Program-made: the position numbers and the translations under genes
Source: a bacterium
GTDB taxonomy: Bacteria; Sysuimicrobiota; Sysuimicrobiia; Sysuimicrobiales; Humicultoraceae
DNA length: 64,000 bases
Reading direction: 5' to 3'
Assembly: GCA_031082185.1 (NCBI GenBank)
Contig: JAVHLI010000005.1
Coordinates: 62,001-126,000, forward strand
In this document: positions 1 to 8,506 of the stretch, one piece after another
How positions within the stretch are numbered: the stretch's first letter is position 1
Layout of the letters: every line of letters starts with the position of its first letter
The notes under the pieces: model-generated
What the model was told of the DNA's origin: nothing
What the model saw: only the letters and a program-made list of their open reading frames with translations
The model's database searches: none

Positions 1-563
1 TCATGCCACACCTCGATGTAGGCGGTGCGCCGGATGACCGGGCGAACGGCTGCTGCCCGGCGCCGGAGGTGCAGCGCCAGTCCCTCGGCCTCCCGGATGC
101 GGCCCGTCACCCGGCCCAGCAGCCTGACCAGATCAACCGTCCCGTCAACCGAGGCGGCGTCCACCGCCAGCACGGGCAGGCGGAGCGCCCGCAGGCGAAC
201 AAGCTGGTCGTGTTGCAGACTCGGCATTCCGACAACCAGATCCGGCTTGAGGGCCACAACGCGCTCCAGGCTGACCACCGCGCCGCCCACGCGCGTCCTG
301 CCACGAACCCGCTCCGGCGGGTAGTCGTCGGAGTCGCTGATCCCGATGACCTCCCGGTCCAAGCCCAGGGCGAAGAGGACCTCTGTCACGCTCGGAGCCA
401 TTGAGACGATCCGGACCGGCCTGGCCCGGATCGTGACGCGGACCCCGGAGGCATCCGTGAGCGTCATCGGATAGGCGCCGGCGCCTGCGGCGGCCTGGAC
501 GCCGCCAGAAACAGAGCCCAGCAAGGCCAGCGCGAGGCAGGTGGATGCCGCCGCGAAACTCAC
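1..563 (-). CDS. BtuF-like periplasmic binding protein, 3' end missing
   Basis: Partial gene that runs off the left edge; about 187 codons are visible. The N-terminus is a hydrophobic, Ala/Leu-rich signal-like segment with no lipobox Cys. It is followed by the start of a class III solute-binding domain: the RPVRIVSMAPSVTEVLFALG stretch and a VIGISDSDDYPPE segment are typical of vitamin B12 and ferric-siderophore binding proteins. The start is a GTG whose last bases overlap the upstream stop codon (GTGA), so translation is probably coupled to the methyltransferase gene. Cobalamin or iron-chelate as ligand is inferred from the family; no transporter genes are visible here. Confidence 0.8.
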   Translation of the reverse strand, partial: MSFAAASTCLALALLGSVSGGVQAAAGAGAYPMTLTDASGVRVTIRARPVRIVSMAPSVTEVLFALGLDREVIGISDSDDYPPERVRGRTRVGGAVVSLERVVALKPDLVVGMPSLQHDQLVRLRALRLPVLAVDAASVDGTVDLVRLLGRVTGRIREAEGLALHLRRRAAAVRPVIRRTAYIEVWH

Positions 564-1144
564 CGCCGGGCCCCCCTCGGCTTCCTGGCCACAATCCTGC
601 CAAGTGCGCGGGAGCGCCCGCCCTCACGGAAGAGGCCCTCCTGAAGATAGAGCACCTCCCAGTTCCGGAACCGGCGCTGCAACTCGCCCTTTCTGAGCCG
701 GTGTGCGGGCCCGCGTGGGCCAGGATCCGGCTCGGGCCACTCCAGGTGGGTCTCCAGGATCATAACCCCACCGGGCCGCACCGCCTCCTGCATCGCCGTG
801 AGCAGCTTCCTCTTCAGGAAGAACGTGTTCACGACCACATGGTACCGCGCCTTCGGAAACCGGTAGGTATCGAGATCCGCCTCGACCCACCGCACGCGCA
901 GGCGCCTCCGTGCAGCCCGGCGGGCCGCTACTGCCAGCGCGGTCGGTGAGATGTCAACGGCGCATACGTCGTAGCCGGCCGATGCCAGCAGCAGGGCGTT
1001 GCGCCCCAAGCCGGTGGCCACGTCCAGCGCGCGGCCCCGCGGCAATAGCGGCAGCCACCTCCTCAGCAGGCCCGACGGCGGCCCGTCGTGCACGCGCTCG
1101 CCCGCGATGTACCTGGCTTCCCACTTTCCGCGATCAACCTTCAT
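560..1144 (-). CDS. Class I SAM-dependent methyltransferase, TehB-like
   Basis: 194 aa. Rossmann methyltransferase: motif I LDVATGLGRNA at about residues 40-50, the acidic/Ser VDIS at 63-66, and a motif II region ending EADLDTY. The late PGGVMILETH segment matches the small TehB/UbiE-like single-domain methyltransferases. Substrate is unknown. It lies 29 bp after the carboxypeptidase gene and overlaps the binding-protein gene by 4 bp, so it belongs to the lysA-scpAB-dac run. Neighbouring a possible cobalamin-binding protein does not by itself indicate a corrinoid substrate. Confidence 0.8.
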   Translation of the reverse strand: MKVDRGKWEARYIAGERVHDGPPSGLLRRWLPLLPRGRALDVATGLGRNALLLASAGYDVCAVDISPTALAVAARRAARRRLRVRWVEADLDTYRFPKARYHVVVNTFFLKRKLLTAMQEAVRPGGVMILETHLEWPEPDPGPRGPAHRLRKGELQRRFRNWEVLYLQEGLFREGGRSRALGRIVARKPRGARR

Positions 1145-1173
1145 CCCGCATCCCCTCAGCGCCCCTCCAGCCT

Positions 1174-2022
1174 CTAGCGCCCCGACAGCGCGCCCGGACG
1201 GACGGATCGAAACCCCAGGTCCAGCAACTGCTCCGCGTCACCGAAAACGTTGCGGCTGTTGAGCACCACCACGAGGATCTGCCGGCCGTCCCGCGTGGCC
1301 GAGGCAACCAGCGAAGGCCCTGACGCCGCGGTCCACCCGGTCTTCACCCCATCGGCCCCAGGATAGCGACCGAGAAGCTGGTTGGTGTTGACGAGGCGCT
1401 GGGGCGGTCGGCCAGGCCGTATCAGGTCCCAGGTCTCGGTGCGCACGAGCGCTGCGAGATCCGCGTTGCGCAGTGCGTGCCGCGCGATCAGGGCAAGGTC
1501 GAGGGCGGTGCTGTGGTGCCCCGAGGCCTCAAACCCGTGCGGGTTGACAAACTGGCTCTCGTGGGCGCCCAACTGTCGCGCCCTGGCGTTCATCTCTTCG
1601 ACAAAGCGCTCGGTATTGACGAAGGCCCCTTCAGCCACCGCCACCGCTGCGTCGTTCGCCGAGCGGAGCATCATCGCCAGCAGCAGATCCCTGATCGGCC
1701 ACTTCTCCCCGGCCTCCAGACCAATGACTGCTCCCTGACGCTGGGCGGAAGCGCGGGCACTCACCGTGACGACCGCGCCGGCAGGCAGGCGCTCGAGGGC
1801 GATGATCGCGGTTAGGATCTTCGTGGTGGACGCCGGAGGCCACCGGCGGTGCGCCTCGCGCGCGTGCAGGATGCGGCCGGTCCTGGCATCCATGACGATC
1901 GCGGCGGTGGGTCCATCGGGTGCGGTGGGTCCGGCATAGGCCGGCGCCGTACTCGCCGGTTCCACCGCGCACACCGCCAGCAGCAGACCCGCGAGCAGGG
2001 CGTGCCGGAGCACGGCGTTCAC
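1174..2022 (-). CDS. D-alanyl-D-alanine carboxypeptidase (DacA/DacF family)
   Basis: 282 aa penicillin-binding protein of the S11 family that trims the terminal D-Ala from peptidoglycan stem peptides outside the membrane. All three active-site motifs are present: S65-T-T-K68, S121-A-N123 and K227-T-G229. Residues 1-29 form a Sec signal peptide. It lacks the long C-terminal anchor domain of E. coli PBP5, which is common in DacF-like proteins. The start overlaps the scpB stop by 4 bp (ATGA), so it is cotranscribed with the chromosome-condensation genes and lysA. Confidence 0.92.
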   Translation of the reverse strand: MNAVLRHALLAGLLLAVCAVEPASTAPAYAGPTAPDGPTAAIVMDARTGRILHAREAHRRWPPASTTKILTAIIALERLPAGAVVTVSARASAQRQGAVIGLEAGEKWPIRDLLLAMMLRSANDAAVAVAEGAFVNTERFVEEMNARARQLGAHESQFVNPHGFEASGHHSTALDLALIARHALRNADLAALVRTETWDLIRPGRPPQRLVNTNQLLGRYPGADGVKTGWTAASGPSLVASATRDGRQILVVVLNSRNVFGDAEQLLDLGFRSVRPGALSGR

Positions 2023-2567
2023 CCCGCCGGATCGAGCATGACCTGCACACCTCGCTCACCCGCGGGCGGCAGATCCGACAGACTGCGGAGGCCGAAGTAC
2101 CGCATGAACCGTTCCGTGGTCCCAAACAGCATGGGGCGTCCCACCGTCTCGCGCCGGCCCACCACGCGGATCAGATGGCGTTCGAGCAGGCGTTCGATGT
2201 GCCAATCGCTGCTGCTTCCGCGGATCTGCTCGATGTCGCCCCGCGTTGCCGGCTGCCTGTAGGCAATGATCGCCAGGGTCTCGAGGGCTCCCTTGGACAG
2301 CGACTCGCCGTGCTCGCACTGCAGAAACCGGCGCACAAGGTCGGCGTGCTCGGGCCTGGTGCAGAGCTGATAGCCGCCGGCGACCGCCTGCACCTGGAGG
2401 CCGCCGTCGGCCAGACGCGTCTCGAGGTGCTCTACCGCCTCCCGAGCGCGGTCCGCTGGGGCGTCCAACACGGCTGCCAGGCGATCGAGTGGTACCGGCC
2501 GGTCGGCGACAAACAGCAGGCTCTCAACCGAGCGCGCCAGTTCCCCGATCTCAGCAGAGGATACCAT
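2019..2567 (-). CDS. scpB: Segregation and condensation protein B
   Basis: 182 aa, usual ScpB length. ScpB is the tandem winged-helix kite subunit that binds ScpA and the SMC ATPase to form the bacterial condensin. Recognisable ScpB text includes LIRRVLQ-like VRRFLQCEHGESLSKGALETL, IAYRQPATRGDIEQIRG and the second wHTH with GRPMLFGTT. The ATG follows the scpA TAG directly with no spacer. No smc gene is in the window. Confidence 0.95.
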   Translation of the reverse strand: MVSSAEIGELARSVESLLFVADRPVPLDRLAAVLDAPADRAREAVEHLETRLADGGLQVQAVAGGYQLCTRPEHADLVRRFLQCEHGESLSKGALETLAIIAYRQPATRGDIEQIRGSSSDWHIERLLERHLIRVVGRRETVGRPMLFGTTERFMRYFGLRSLSDLPPAGERGVQVMLDPAG

Positions 2568-3311
2568 CTAGGCCCTCTTCACCATGATCGGCGCCAGCGG
2601 GGAAGCCTGCTGCACCCGCACCTTCTGGCCCATGATCAACTCCAGCAACGCCAGGAACGTCACCACCACGACGACGGTGGTCGCCCGCCGCGGAAACAGC
2701 GCCGAGAACTCCAGGCCCTGCGGCGCGTCATCCAGCGCACCCAGGATGGCCGCCATGCGATCGGCAACCCGGACCGGCTCATCCACCACCTCGGCGGCGC
2801 GCTCCTCCCGGGCACGTGCAAGCACCTCTGCGAACGCCCGGAAGAGATCCTCGACCGTCACTCCCTCCAACAGGACGTCTGCCGGCTCCCCCTGCCGGGG
2901 CCGCACGAAGACCTGCTGCTGGAGACTCTCAAGCACCCGAAGCGCCTCGGCGGCTTCCTTGAAGGCTCGGTACTCTGCGAGCTGCTCCTCCAGGCGCTCC
3001 GGCAGGTCACTGTCCTCGGGAACCTGGATGAGCTCAGGCGGAGGGGGCTTGGGCAGGAGCGACCTCGCCTTCATCTCCACAAGCGCGGCCAGCAGCCAAA
3101 GCGTCTCGACGGCCTGATTGAGGTCCAGCGATTCCTTAGAGCGCCGCAGGAACTCGTCTGCCATCTCAGCCAGCGGGATCTCGTTGAGATCTATCTTCCC
3201 CTGGTTGGCGAGCGTTACCAGCAGGTCAAGCGGGCCCTCGAAGCCGGGTACGCTTACCGTGTAGGCAGGTGCGGCGGTGCGGGCAAGTGGGCCGGACGGT
3301 TCGGTCGTCAT
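2568..3311 (-). CDS. scpA: Segregation and condensation protein A
   Basis: 247 aa kleisin subunit of SMC-ScpAB. The open frame extends far upstream, but that part is antisense-like low-complexity text. I take the ATG at 3311, which overlaps the upstream M50 stop in TGATG. After it come VPGFEGPLDLLVTLANQGKIDLNEIPLA, the classic ScpA N-terminal helix, then a Leu/Glu-rich linker and a C-terminal winged helix (TFLALLELI near the end). Coupled upstream to the M50 protease and downstream to scpB. Confidence 0.95.
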   Translation of the reverse strand: MTTEPSGPLARTAAPAYTVSVPGFEGPLDLLVTLANQGKIDLNEIPLAEMADEFLRRSKESLDLNQAVETLWLLAALVEMKARSLLPKPPPPELIQVPEDSDLPERLEEQLAEYRAFKEAAEALRVLESLQQQVFVRPRQGEPADVLLEGVTVEDLFRAFAEVLARAREERAAEVVDEPVRVADRMAAILGALDDAPQGLEFSALFPRRATTVVVVVTFLALLELIMGQKVRVQQASPLAPIMVKRA

Positions 3312-3931
3312 CAGAGGCCGCCTGCGCCAATCGCCAGCCCGACCAACCATCGCACGGGCAGATCCAGCAGGAGACCGATGAAGCGGCCGGGCAGCAGGAT
3401 CAAGGCCAGCAACAGCAGCGGGCCGAACTGGGCCATCCGGTCGTAGGATCGAGCCTGGGCCGGGGGCAGAAGACCGGAGATGATTTTCGATCCGTCCAGC
3501 GGGGGAACGGGCAGCAGGTTGAAGATGGCCAACACCGCGTTGATGAAGATCACGGTCAGCAGCAGGCTCCCCGGCCAGGCGCCCGGCTCTACCAGGCCGA
3601 GCTGGTAGACCAGCCCCAGCAGGAGCGCCGTTGCCACGTTCGCGAGCGGGCCGGCAGCCGCCACCACCAGCATCCCCCGGCGCGGGTCGGGGAAGTACCT
3701 GGGGTTCACCTCGACCGGCTTCGCCCACCCGAACCCTGCGAGCAGGAGCAGCAATGACCCCATCGGGTCCAGGTGCACAACCGGGTTGAGCGAGAGGCGG
3801 CCGCGGGTGCGGGGTGTGGGATCGCCCAGCCGGTCGGCGGCCCATGCGTGCGCGAACTCGTGTACCGTGACGGCAACCAGAATCGCGATCACGCGCAGCA
3901 GCAGAACCTGGGGGTCACCCCGCAGCATCAA
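3311..3931 (-). CDS. Site-2 protease family (M50) membrane protein
   Basis: 206 aa polytopic membrane protein. The zinc motif HEFAH is at residues 24-28 in the first helix, and the distal NLLPVPPLDG motif at 138-147 supplies the third ligand D146. This short form, with no PDZ domain, is the YwhC/rhomboid-neighbour type often found next to scpA. Its target is unknown; families of this kind cleave transmembrane substrates within the bilayer. Overlaps both lysA (4 bp upstream) and scpA (1 bp downstream). Confidence 0.9.
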   Translation of the reverse strand: MMLRGDPQVLLLRVIAILVAVTVHEFAHAWAADRLGDPTPRTRGRLSLNPVVHLDPMGSLLLLLAGFGWAKPVEVNPRYFPDPRRGMLVVAAAGPLANVATALLLGLVYQLGLVEPGAWPGSLLLTVIFINAVLAIFNLLPVPPLDGSKIISGLLPPAQARSYDRMAQFGPLLLLALILLPGRFIGLLLDLPVRWLVGLAIGAGGL

Positions 3932-5268
3932 CCGTCACCCAGCGAGGTGCCGTCGCGCCGCGGGAGGGCTCGATCAAGCCGCACCAGATCGGCAGGAGTC
4001 TCGCGCTCGACCGCGATCTGCGCCTCGCCGTCACGCACGAAGACTAGCGCCGGCCGCGGATAGCGGTTGTAGTTGCTGGCCATCGAGAAGTTGTAGGCGC
4101 CCGTGGAGAACACCGCGAGGAGATCTCCCGCTGCTACTTCCGGCAGTTGGGCGTCCCAGATCAGCACGTCCCCCGACTCGCAACAGCGCCCGGCGATGGA
4201 CACCCTCTGCGTGGGCTCCTCGCCCGCCCGCGTCGCCACCAGGGCCTCGTACTGCGCCCCGTAGAGCGCGGGGCGTGGATTCTCGTACATCCCTCCGTCC
4301 ACGGACACGAACTTGCGCACGCCTGGAACGGTCTTGATGGCGCCCACGGTGTAGAGCGTCACACCCGCGTTGCCCACGATCGCACGGCCGGGCTCGACCA
4401 TCATCACCGGCAGGGGCATCTTGTACCGCGAAGTGAGGTCCCGCACCATCTCCGCCATCGCCCGCACGTGGCTGCCCGGGGTCGGCGGCTCCTGATCTGC
4501 CAGGTACCGAATGCCCAGCCCGCCGCCCAGGTTGAGCTCCTCGAGCACAAACCCACTCCCGCGCATCTCGGCCGCAAACGACACCAATGACCGTGCTGCC
4601 ATCACGAAGGGATCCAGATCCAGTATCTGGGATCCGATGTGACAGTGCAGTCCACGCAGGCGCACTCCGGGAAGGTCAAGGGCCCGCAGCACCGCGCCTT
4701 CCGCGGACGGCCCCAGCATCCCAAACCCGAACTTGGAGTCCACGCCTCCGGTCTGGATGGCCTTGTGCGTGTGGGGCTCGATCCCCGGGGTGACGCGCAG
4801 CAGGATGTCGACCCGGCGGCCTCGTTCGCGCGCCAGACGGTCAAGCCAACCCAACTCGTGGTCGTTGTCAACCACGAACCGGCCAACGCCGGCATCCAGG
4901 CCGTAGGCGATCTCTTCCGGCGTTTTGTTGCTGCCGTGGAAGAAGAGCTCGCCCGCCGGTACCCCCGCGGTCAGCGCGGTTAGGATCTCGCCGGCGCTGA
5001 CCACGTCAATGCCCAGGCCCTCTTCATGTGCGACCTGGCACGACGCGACGGTGCATAGTGATTTGGACGCAAAGAGCACCCGGCCCGGCCCTGGGTACGC
5101 CTCCTGCATCGCCCGGACGTAGGCGCGGCAGTTAGCCCGCATGCGGGTTTCGTCGAGGACATGCAGCGGTGTGCCGAACCTCTCCGCCAGATCGGCCGCG
5201 CGAGCGCCGCCGATGACGAGGTGGCCCTGACCGTCCAGATCGAATCCGTGGCGTTGGGAGAGACGCAT
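3928..5268 (-). CDS. lysA: Diaminopimelate decarboxylase
   Basis: 446 aa from the ATG at 5268. PLP-dependent fold III enzyme that makes L-lysine from meso-diaminopimelate. The PLP lysine is K69 in FASKS; a glycine-rich GGGLGIRY loop, EPGRAIVG and CESGDVL follow. A longer frame begins at a GTG at 5331. I reject it because a good promoter (TTGACA-17-TAGATT) sits over that GTG and would start transcription downstream of it. The ATG at 5268 also fits the normal LysA N-terminus. First gene of the run toward the left edge. Confidence 0.93.
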   Translation of the reverse strand: MRLSQRHGFDLDGQGHLVIGGARAADLAERFGTPLHVLDETRMRANCRAYVRAMQEAYPGPGRVLFASKSLCTVASCQVAHEEGLGIDVVSAGEILTALTAGVPAGELFFHGSNKTPEEIAYGLDAGVGRFVVDNDHELGWLDRLARERGRRVDILLRVTPGIEPHTHKAIQTGGVDSKFGFGMLGPSAEGAVLRALDLPGVRLRGLHCHIGSQILDLDPFVMAARSLVSFAAEMRGSGFVLEELNLGGGLGIRYLADQEPPTPGSHVRAMAEMVRDLTSRYKMPLPVMMVEPGRAIVGNAGVTLYTVGAIKTVPGVRKFVSVDGGMYENPRPALYGAQYEALVATRAGEEPTQRVSIAGRCCESGDVLIWDAQLPEVAAGDLLAVFSTGAYNFSMASNYNRYPRPALVFVRDGEAQIAVERETPADLVRLDRALPRRDGTSLGDG

Positions 5269-5321
5269 AAACCTCAGGACCCGTTCAGCGAAGCACGCGG
5301 GACGCGCTGAAAACCGATGCA

Positions 5322-5350
5322 AATCTAGCACGGGTACCGAGGGGTGTCAA
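5322..5350 (-). promoter_or_regulatory. Predicted sigma-A promoter of lysA operon
   Basis: On the minus strand TTGACA (5350-5345), a 17-base spacer and TAGATT (5327-5322). The -35 is a perfect match and the -10 matches 4 of 6. Transcription would begin near 5315, leaving a leader of about 47 bases before the lysA ATG at 5268. It sits just past the stop codon of the upstream secreted-protein gene. Confidence 0.7.
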
Positions 5351-5362
5351 CGCGCGCCAGAT

Positions 5363-7051
5363 CTATGGTGGCGGGATCTTTCGCACGGTAACGCTGCGCA
5401 CGACGAGGTCCTCCGAGCGGTTGCCTCCAGCGTGGATGGCAAAGTCCCATCCCCAGGTGTTGGCCATCGAGGCATCGGTCAGGCGCAGCGTGTGGTTCAC
5501 CCAACCATCGGCGACCCCCACCCACTGCCAGGGCGTAAACCGGTAACCGCCGGTGGAGTCGTACAGCAGGTTGAATCCCACCCCTCCGGGCGCGCTGCTG
5601 CCCCAGACCTCCACCGTTATCTCGAGGGGTGTGCGGCCCTCCAGGAAGAACGCAAACGTGTCATCGAGATCGAAGTAGACATAGACCACCCCGCGCGCAA
5701 TGACCGTTCGTACACCCTCGCCCCCGGCGGTCTCAACCGGCTCCACGGCGCCGTTGGAACGGGCGCGGTAGGGTAGGTTGTAGAGCCCGCGCTCCTCGCC
5801 GGTCCGTCCGAGCCGGGCAAAGACCTCGGGGCTGCGGCTGAAGTCGCGGTCGGCGCCAACCACCGGCAGTAGCGCACCTCTGGCGCCGGCCGTGGCACGC
5901 GCCTCCTCCAGAAGCGCCGGGGCAATGCCCGTGACCACCAGCGGCGAGGCGGCAAGCCGTAGCACCATCCGGCCGTCACGGATCTCTGCCGCAACAGGCC
6001 GTCCCTGTAGCGTAGCTACGCGGGTCCCGGGAAAGGCCGGGAGATCAAGACTCCTTCCCTCTGCCAGCGCCCATGCCAGGAGGACGGCATCGGCGCCGGC
6101 GCCGAAGAGCACGGCATACACGTCTGGGTCGCGCGCCAGGTGCCCAGCATAGGCTCGGCCCGCCAGAGGCGCGGCGGCCTGGCGGAGGTCGGTCTCTGCC
6201 AGGCCTGGGTCGGTCAGGAAGACCCTCTCTACACCGGTGGCCTGGGCCACTGCCAGAGCGCGGGCCAGCAGTCCTCCGAAGGCGTCGGCACCGCCGGAAC
6301 GCTCCGGCGCCCAGTCCAACCAGAGTGCCTTCCCGGCGGCCCGCGCGCGGCCGGCCAGTATCCCCAGCGGACGGAGAAGTGACTCGGGAGCTACGCTCCT
6401 CGATGATACGACAAGGACGTCGAACTGCTGGGGCGCGGCCGCCAGCATCCGCACGCCGAACCCCACGTCCATCCCCTCGGGAGTGGCCGATGCCACCCTA
6501 GCAGAGGGGTCCAGCGCCCGGATGCGCGCGTGCGCGGTCTGAAGGAGAGCCACATACTCGTTGCCGGTGCCGCGATAGTGGGGCAGCCCGAGCTGTGTCC
6601 ACACCTGCCACTCGCGCACCCGGTCGCGGTAGCGGGCTGCCACGGCGCCCACGAAGCGGTCCCAGTCGCGGAGGTCCCGCGGCGGTTGGCGGGAGTAGAT
6701 CTCATGCCGCGTAAGATCCACACCGATCCCGATGCTGGCCCATCTGGGAGTGAACGCGAGCACGAGCAGCGGGACCATACCTTCGCGGTGGGCCGCATCT
6801 ACCGCGCGGTCCAAATCGGTCCAGGCGGGCCGGCCCCGCTGCGGCTCGATCATGCTCCAGTCTGCTGTGATCCTGACCGACCGGATGCCGGCGGTGCGTG
6901 CAAGAGCGTAGACAGCGGGGTCCGGTCTGGTCAATCCCAGCTGCACGGGTCCGGGCGGCGCAGTCTGCCCCAAACTCAGATGGACGCAGACGAGGACCAC
7001 CGTGCACGCGGCAGCCGCTGCCCACATCCCTCGGCGGGAAACCCGAAACAT
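5363..7051 (-). CDS. Secreted glycosidase-like TIM-barrel protein, likely non-catalytic
   Basis: 562 aa from the ATG at 7051, chosen because the Sec signal (FRVSRRG followed by a hydrophobic stretch ending near LSLGQ) begins there. Residues about 35-300 read like a cellulase-superfamily (GH5/GH39-type) barrel: IRSVRITADWSMIEP, GMVPLLVLAFTPRW, then a strand-4 region EWQVWTQLG at about 148-155. In active relatives this place carries the acid/base Glu in W-N-E-P; here it is W-T-Q-L. The last 120 residues resemble a beta-sandwich carbohydrate-binding module. Substrate and function unknown. Confidence 0.6.
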   Translation of the reverse strand: MFRVSRRGMWAAAAACTVVLVCVHLSLGQTAPPGPVQLGLTRPDPAVYALARTAGIRSVRITADWSMIEPQRGRPAWTDLDRAVDAAHREGMVPLLVLAFTPRWASIGIGVDLTRHEIYSRQPPRDLRDWDRFVGAVAARYRDRVREWQVWTQLGLPHYRGTGNEYVALLQTAHARIRALDPSARVASATPEGMDVGFGVRMLAAAPQQFDVLVVSSRSVAPESLLRPLGILAGRARAAGKALWLDWAPERSGGADAFGGLLARALAVAQATGVERVFLTDPGLAETDLRQAAAPLAGRAYAGHLARDPDVYAVLFGAGADAVLLAWALAEGRSLDLPAFPGTRVATLQGRPVAAEIRDGRMVLRLAASPLVVTGIAPALLEEARATAGARGALLPVVGADRDFSRSPEVFARLGRTGEERGLYNLPYRARSNGAVEPVETAGGEGVRTVIARGVVYVYFDLDDTFAFFLEGRTPLEITVEVWGSSAPGGVGFNLLYDSTGGYRFTPWQWVGVADGWVNHTLRLTDASMANTWGWDFAIHAGGNRSEDLVVRSVTVRKIPPP

Positions 7052-7169
7052 GGATGGTGTGTTCTGCGCCCAGACGGCCCTCCCTCCACCAACAGGAGGA
7101 AGGCACTTGTCCGGGTGGAATAGAAACACCTTATCATGTCTTAGGCATCAAACAGACGGAGGAGACAAG

Positions 7170-7634
7170 ATGATGTGGACAATCCCGCGGGCACTTACCG
7201 CCGTGGCCGGCGCGGGCGAAGGCGGCACCGACCTCAATGCGTTCGATCACGCCCTCATGGATGCCGGAATCGCCGACCTGAACTTCCTCAGGGTCACCAG
7301 CATCTGCCCCGAGGGCGCCCGCGTCGTCCCGATGCGGCCGTACACACCGGGCATGCTCATGCCCGCGGTCTACACCCGGATCAACGGTCACACGCCCGGA
7401 GAGCGCATCGCGGCGTCCGTGGGAATCGGGATTGGCGTAGGCAGCTACGGCGTGATAATGGAGTACGCCCACACGGGTTCGGCCGAGAACGCGGAGCAGA
7501 TCGTTCGGGGCATGGTCGAAGAGGCCATGGCCACCCGGGGTCTGAAGACAGCGGAGATCGTCGTTGCTGCCGGGGAGCACGTGGTCCAGCGCACGGGCTG
7601 CGTGGTTGCCGCAGTGCTGTTCTGGCCGGAGTAG
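7170..7634 (+). CDS. pdaD: Pyruvoyl-dependent arginine decarboxylase
   Basis: 154 aa. Makes agmatine from arginine. The family self-cleaves before a serine that becomes the pyruvoyl cofactor; here that Ser is S44 in VTSICPEG. Also visible are the N-terminal GAGEGGTDLNAFDHAL and the catalytic-region GASVGIGIGVGSYGVIMEYAH-like segment. An ideal GGAGGAGA site at 7158-7165 fixes the ATG at 7170. A weak TTGTCC-19-TATCAT lies at 7107-7137. First gene of a three-gene polyamine operon, 5 bp from speE. This enzyme type is best known from archaea and occurs in scattered bacteria. Confidence 0.92.
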   Translation: MMWTIPRALTAVAGAGEGGTDLNAFDHALMDAGIADLNFLRVTSICPEGARVVPMRPYTPGMLMPAVYTRINGHTPGERIAASVGIGIGVGSYGVIMEYAHTGSAENAEQIVRGMVEEAMATRGLKTAEIVVAAGEHVVQRTGCVVAAVLFWPE

Positions 7635-7639
7635 GCGCC

Positions 7640-8500
7640 ATGCGATCGCCCCAAGAGCCAGAGTGGATCACAGATCAGGGCGGCGAGGCCTTCGCCCACA
7701 TCTACAGGGTGGACGCCGTGCTGCACGACGAGCGTTCGGAGTTTCAGCGGGTCCGGGTCATCGAGAACCTGGACTTTGGCCGCATGCTCATTCTCGACGA
7801 TGCGGTGCAGACAACCGAGAGGGACGAGTTCATCTATCATGAGCTGCTGGCGCACGTCCCGCTGTGCACGCATCCCGCGCCCCGGCGGGTACTGATCATC
7901 GGGGGCGGCGACGGAGGGCTGTTGCGCGAGACGCTGCGGCACCCGATCGAACACGCGACGATGGTCGAGATAGACCGCGCGGTCATTGACGCAACGCTCC
8001 GGTGGATCCCCTCGATCCCGGCAAACTGCTACGACGACCCGCGTGCGCGGCTCCTGGTGGACGACGGCATCCGGTTCGTGCGCGAGGGCGGCGAGCACTT
8101 CGACGTGGCAATGGTGGATTCCACCGATCCGAAAGGGCCGTCGCTGGGGCTGTTTTCCAGCGAGTTCTACGGCCAAATAGCAGGCCTCCTGGGTGAAAAC
8201 GGAGTGCTGTCGGTGCAGAGCGGATCGCCCCTGTATCAGCAGGACCTCATTGCGATGGTGCGGCGGCACATGGCTCCTCACTTCAAGTGGGTGCGCACCT
8301 ACCTGGGCGCGGTACCCACATACCCGGGTGTCTTCTGGACCTTTACCGTAGGCTCTCAGGCACGCGATCCGGTCGAGGTGGGCCCGGAGGAACTGGTCGG
8401 GAGGATGCGCCACATACCCACCCGCTACTACCTCCCTGCGGAGCACCAGAGCCTCTTCATGCCTCCGCCGTTTCTGCAAGACGCGATGTCGGCGAGATAG
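7640..8500 (+). CDS. speE: Spermidine synthase / aminopropyltransferase
   Basis: 286 aa. Transfers an aminopropyl group from decarboxylated SAM to an amine. Family motifs are in order: VIENLDFGRMLILDD, EFIYHELLAH, the nucleotide loop GGGDGG (88-93), VEID (109-112) and the catalytic D160 in DSTDP. Start ATG lies 5 bp after pdaD. Sitting between an arginine decarboxylase and an agmatinase-family enzyme, it could act on putrescine or directly on agmatine, as in Thermus; sequence alone cannot decide. No SAM decarboxylase is in the window. Confidence 0.92.
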   Translation: MRSPQEPEWITDQGGEAFAHIYRVDAVLHDERSEFQRVRVIENLDFGRMLILDDAVQTTERDEFIYHELLAHVPLCTHPAPRRVLIIGGGDGGLLRETLRHPIEHATMVEIDRAVIDATLRWIPSIPANCYDDPRARLLVDDGIRFVREGGEHFDVAMVDSTDPKGPSLGLFSSEFYGQIAGLLGENGVLSVQSGSPLYQQDLIAMVRRHMAPHFKWVRTYLGAVPTYPGVFWTFTVGSQARDPVEVGPEELVGRMRHIPTRYYLPAEHQSLFMPPPFLQDAMSAR

Positions 8501-8506
8501 ACGGCC

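Noticed and set aside
1920-3446. 508-codon plus-strand open frame over dac, scpB and scpA
   Set aside because: Antisense shadow of GC-rich genes; rich in Arg, His and Gln with no family text, while the minus strand encodes clear ScpA and ScpB.
7107-7151. Divergent promoter pair between the glycosidase-like gene and pdaD
   Set aside because: Only TTGTCC-19-TATCAT toward pdaD is visible, with poor spacing; nothing convincing toward the other gene.
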